Source: an uncultured Prevotella sp.
Lineage (GTDB): Bacteria; Bacteroidota; Bacteroidia; Bacteroidales; Bacteroidaceae
DNA length: 14,850 nt
Direction of reading: 5' to 3'
Assembly: GCA_902497035.1 (NCBI GenBank)
Contig: CABVDL010000065.1
Coordinates: forward strand, 1-14,850
This document shows, in pieces, positions 11,967 through 14,850 of this stretch. A model generated the notes under the pieces. It was not told the DNA's origin and searched no databases. It saw nothing but the letters and a program-made list of their open reading frames with translations. Positions within the stretch are counted from its first letter, which is position 1, and each line of letters opens with the position of its first letter. A program made the translations under genes and the position numbers.

Positions 11967-13820
11967 ATGACAGATGAAATTGAAATAAAGGAATTGGAGG
12001 AGGTTGTAGTCCGCTTCTCCGGCGACTCGGGTGATGGCATGCAGCTGGCCGGCAACATTTTCTCCACCGTCTCGGCCTCTGTAGGCAACGGGATCTCGAC
12101 TTTTCCCGACTATCCTGCCGATATCCGTGCGCCACAAGGGTCGCTCACGGGTGTTTCGGGTTTCCAGGTACATGTGGGCGAGGACAAGGTCTTTACGCCC
12201 GGTGACAAGTGTGATGTGCTGGTGGCCATGAATGCTGCCGCGCTCAAGACCCAATACCGGTATGCCAAGCCGGGAGCCACCATTATTATTGATACCGACG
12301 CTTTCGGCCCCACTGACTTGAGGAAGGCGGAGTTTACTTCAGCCGACTACCTTGGCGAGATGGGCATAGACCCCGACCGCGTCGTGGCCTGTCCGCTTAC
12401 TACAATGGTCAAGCACTGCTTAGCCGATGAGGGCATGGACAACAAGAGCATCCTCAAATGCCGTAATATGTTTGCTTTGGGCCTGGTATGCTGGCTGTTT
12501 AACCGCGACCTCAGTCTCGTGGCCCGTTTCCTGCATGAGAAATTCAGCAAGAAGCCTGCCATTGCCGAGGCCAATATCAAGGTGGTCAGGGCCGGTTACG
12601 ACTATGGCGCCAACACGCACGCCTCTACGCCAGGCACTTATCGCATTGAGACGAGGCACACGATACCCGGCCGGTATATGGACATCACCGGCAATAAGGC
12701 CACGGCCTACGGTCTCATCGCTGCCGCCGAGAAGGCGGGCCTGCGCCTTTACCTCGGGTCTTATCCTATCACTCCGGCTACAGACATCCTGCATGAGCTG
12801 GCCAAGCACAAGAGCCTTGGTGTGATTACCGTGCAGGCTGAGGATGAGCTGGCCGCCGCCGCATCAGCCATCGGAGCTTCCTTTGCCGGGGCGCTGGCTG
12901 TTACTTCTACGTCCGGTCCGGGTATCTGTCTGAAGAGTGAGGCCATGAACCTCGCTGTCATCGATGAGTTGCCGCTGGTCATCATTGATGTGCAGCGCGG
13001 TGGCCCGTCAACAGGACTGCCCACAAAGAGCGAGCAGACCGACTTGCTTCAGGTGCTCTACGGCCGCAACGGCGAGAGTCCCATGCCAGTCATTGCCGCC
13101 ACCAGTCCCACCGACTGTTTCGATGCCGCCTATATGGCCGCGAAGATCGCGCTGGAGCATCTCACGCCTGTCGTGTTGCTCACCGATGCCTTCATTGCTA
13201 ATGGCTCGTCGGCATGGCGCTTGCCCGACATCACAAAGCTTCCCGACATCCACCCCCATTATGCTAAACCCGAGCAAAAAAAACACTATACGCCTTACGA
13301 GCGTGACCCGGAGACGAAAGTCCGGTATTGGGCCATTCCCGGCCAGGAAGGCTACACCCATATTCTTGGCGGACTGGAGAAAGACGGGCACACGGGTGCC
13401 ATTTCGACCAATCCTGACAATCATAACCTCATGGTGCATGAGCGCGCCGAGAAGGTGGCGCTGATTTCCGTTCCCGACCTCGAAGTTGAGGGCGACAAAG
13501 ATGACGCCGACCTACTCATCGTGGGCTTCGGCTCTACTTACGGCCACCTCCATACGGCTATGATGCAGTTGCGCAAAGCGGGTTTCAAGGTCGCGCTGGC
13601 ACAGTTCAAGTATATCAATCCGCTGCCCAGGAATACGGCTGATGTCCTCCTTAGATATAATAAGGTGGTGGTGGCCGAGCAGAACCTCGGACAGTTGGCT
13701 GCCGTGCTGCGAGCCAGGGTTGACAATTTCGTGCCTTATCAGTATAACGAGATCAAAGGTCAACCGTTCGTCGTGGCCGAGCTTGTGAAGAACTTCAAAG
13801 AAATCATAGAAAGGGCCTGA
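11967..13820 (+). CDS. korA: 2-oxoacid:ferredoxin oxidoreductase, fused gamma-alpha subunit (KorA)
   Basis: The protein has 617 residues. With KorB it oxidatively decarboxylates a 2-oxoacid with coenzyme A to an acyl-CoA, reducing ferredoxin, in the cytoplasm; 2-oxoglutarate is the likely substrate. The N-terminal gamma domain (about 10-200) begins VVVRFSGDSGDGMQLAGN. The alpha domain starts near 235 and shows the YPITP motif (266-270) that helps bind thiamine diphosphate and substrate, then AEDELAAAASAIGASFAGA and TSTSGPGICLKSE. The C-terminal part includes GFGSTYGHLHTAM and AEQNLGQLA. Gamma-alpha fusion is the usual form in Bacteroidota. The korB gene follows after 3 bp. The family also uses other 2-oxoacids, so the substrate is inferred from family resemblance. 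Confidence 0.93.
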   Translation: MTDEIEIKELEEVVVRFSGDSGDGMQLAGNIFSTVSASVGNGISTFPDYPADIRAPQGSLTGVSGFQVHVGEDKVFTPGDKCDVLVAMNAAALKTQYRYAKPGATIIIDTDAFGPTDLRKAEFTSADYLGEMGIDPDRVVACPLTTMVKHCLADEGMDNKSILKCRNMFALGLVCWLFNRDLSLVARFLHEKFSKKPAIAEANIKVVRAGYDYGANTHASTPGTYRIETRHTIPGRYMDITGNKATAYGLIAAAEKAGLRLYLGSYPITPATDILHELAKHKSLGVITVQAEDELAAAASAIGASFAGALAVTSTSGPGICLKSEAMNLAVIDELPLVIIDVQRGGPSTGLPTKSEQTDLLQVLYGRNGESPMPVIAATSPTDCFDAAYMAAKIALEHLTPVVLLTDAFIANGSSAWRLPDITKLPDIHPHYAKPEQKKHYTPYERDPETKVRYWAIPGQEGYTHILGGLEKDGHTGAISTNPDNHNLMVHERAEKVALISVPDLEVEGDKDDADLLIVGFGSTYGHLHTAMMQLRKAGFKVALAQFKYINPLPRNTADVLLRYNKVVVAEQNLGQLAAVLRARVDNFVPYQYNEIKGQPFVVAELVKNFKEIIERA

Positions 13821-13823
13821 ACT

Positions 13824-14843
13824 ATGCCATATACATTACAAGATTATAAGAAAGGGCAGCCTCGCTGGTGCCCGGGTTGCGGTGACCACAGTTTTCTTGC
13901 CAGCTTGCAGAAAGCCATGACGGAACTTGGCGTGCCGCCTTATGATACTGCCGTCATCTCAGGCATCGGTTGCTCCAGCCGATTGCCTTATTATGTCAAT
14001 GCCTATGCCATGCAGACCATCCACGGCCGCGCGGCCGCCGTCGCTACCGGCTTGAAGATTGTCAACCCCAAACTCACGGTATGGCAGATTAGCGGCGACG
14101 GCGACGGTCTGGCTATCGGCGGCAACCATTTCATCCATGCCATGCGCCGCAACATCGACCTGAACATGATATTGCTCAACAACCGCATCTACGGTCTGAC
14201 TAAAGGGCAGTATTCACCCACTTCCCCACGAGGCTTCGTGTCGAAGTCGAGTCCTTACGGTACAGTGGAAGACCCTTTCCGTCCTGCCGAGCTGTGCTTT
14301 GGCGCAAGAGGCCATTTCTTCGCCCGCTCAGTTGCCAACGACAGTGCGGAGACGGTGAGGATACTGAAGGCCGCCGCCCGTCATAAGGGCGCCTCGGTCT
14401 GCGAGATCATGCAAAACTGCGTCATTTTTAACAATGGCGCCTACGACCCTGTCTACACCCGTGAGGGCCGCAAGAAAAATGCCATCTATGTGGAGGACGG
14501 CAAGCCCCTGGTGTTTGGTGAGCACGACGAGTACGGTCTGGTGCAGGATGGCTTCGGTCTGAAAGTCATTGAAATCGGCAAGGACGGCTATACGCTTGAC
14601 GATGTGCTGATACACGACAGCCATAATCCCGACGACACCCTTCAGCTGAAACTTGCGCTGATGGACAATGAGCATGGCTTCCCCGTGGCTCTTGGCGTTA
14701 TCCGTGACGTGGAGGCCCCCACCTACGACGAGGCGGTCAACGCGCAGATAGAGGAGGTGAGGGCAAAGAAGCCCTACCACAACTTCACGGAGCTGTTGGA
14801 GACAAATGATATTTGGTGCCCCACCCCCTCCGAGGCGCTATAG
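13824..14843 (+). CDS. korB: 2-oxoacid:ferredoxin oxidoreductase, beta subunit (KorB)
   Basis: The protein has 339 residues. It binds thiamine diphosphate and one [4Fe-4S] cluster. WCPGCGDH (Cys16, Cys19), IGCSSR (Cys50) and QNC (Cys199) supply the four cluster cysteines. GDGDGLAIGGNHFIHAMRRN with the following LLNNRIYGLTKGQ (91-128) is the ThDP/magnesium motif. No ferredoxin-like delta domain is present in either subunit, so a separate ferredoxin must accept the electrons. It starts 3 bp after korA, so the two are translated from one message. The final codons and stop lie inside a 20-bp palindrome that runs to the end of the window; the gene itself is complete. Confidence 0.94.
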   Translation: MPYTLQDYKKGQPRWCPGCGDHSFLASLQKAMTELGVPPYDTAVISGIGCSSRLPYYVNAYAMQTIHGRAAAVATGLKIVNPKLTVWQISGDGDGLAIGGNHFIHAMRRNIDLNMILLNNRIYGLTKGQYSPTSPRGFVSKSSPYGTVEDPFRPAELCFGARGHFFARSVANDSAETVRILKAAARHKGASVCEIMQNCVIFNNGAYDPVYTREGRKKNAIYVEDGKPLVFGEHDEYGLVQDGFGLKVIEIGKDGYTLDDVLIHDSHNPDDTLQLKLALMDNEHGFPVALGVIRDVEAPTYDEAVNAQIEEVRAKKPYHNFTELLETNDIWCPTPSEAL

Positions 14844-14850
14844 CGCCTCG
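14831..14850. terminator. Perfect 20-bp palindrome spanning the korB stop codon
   Basis: CGAGGCGCTATAGCGCCTCG is self-complementary over its full length. It includes the codons for Glu-Ala-Leu and the TAG stop (14841-14843). As RNA it could form a GC-rich hairpin of about 8 bp with a small TA loop. The window ends here, so any T-tract or longer arm is unseen. Terminator or repeat-edge function is inferred. Confidence 0.45.

Overview
The window looks like chromosomal DNA of a Bacteroidota bacterium, most likely from the Prevotella/Bacteroides group. Three things point there. Recognisable promoters have the Bacteroidota form, a TAnnTTTG(C) -7 box with, in three cases, a TTG exactly 20 nt upstream, and there are almost no Shine-Dalgarno sequences. 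Several proteins belong to families known mainly from this phylum (DUF4230, DUF4738, MetallophosN/C-type phosphoesterases, a fused-subunit KorA). Outer-membrane-type proteins end in an aromatic beta-strand. Genus cannot be fixed from the sequence. No rRNA, tRNA, CRISPR array, transposase or phage gene was seen.

Layout. 1-105 is the 3' end of a probable outer-membrane protein (+). 201-1295 (-) encodes a secreted, probably beta-barrel protein. 1296-1647 is a repeat-rich intergenic stretch with a 45-bp palindromic tandem repeat. 1648-1836 (-) is a DUF4250 gene, divergent from a + strand run: a CE2-like SGNH esterase (1935-3002), a membrane-anchored calcineurin-like phosphoesterase (3009-4793) and serB (4863-6092). 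Facing serB are two tandem DUF4230 genes (-, 6100-7397). These are divergent from a DUF4738 lipoprotein (7499-8029), which converges on a BASS-type transporter (-, 8045-9025). Upstream of the transporter on the same strand is a LytTR response regulator/LytS-like histidine kinase pair (9190-10978). A repeat carrying a promoter (10999-11111) separates the kinase from an NlpC/P60 peptidase (+, 11250-11789). The window ends with the two-subunit 2-oxoacid:ferredoxin oxidoreductase korA-korB (11967-14843).

How the genes work together. The kinase and regulator form one signalling unit, and the transporter lies downstream on the same strand, so it is a candidate target or operon partner. The esterase and phosphoesterase form a 6-bp-spaced operon of exported or periplasm-facing hydrolases. 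KorA and KorB are the two subunits of one anaerobic enzyme. SerB completes serine biosynthesis. The rest is mostly envelope housekeeping.

No entirely new multi-gene system is evident. The more unusual material is non-coding: a palindromic tandem repeat, a dispersed hairpin repeat present three times, a duplicated promoter cassette, two divergent promoter pairs with the same 22-bp spacing, and two promoters whose position predicts leaderless mRNAs. The BASS-type transporter also lacks the residues that bind sodium in characterised relatives.
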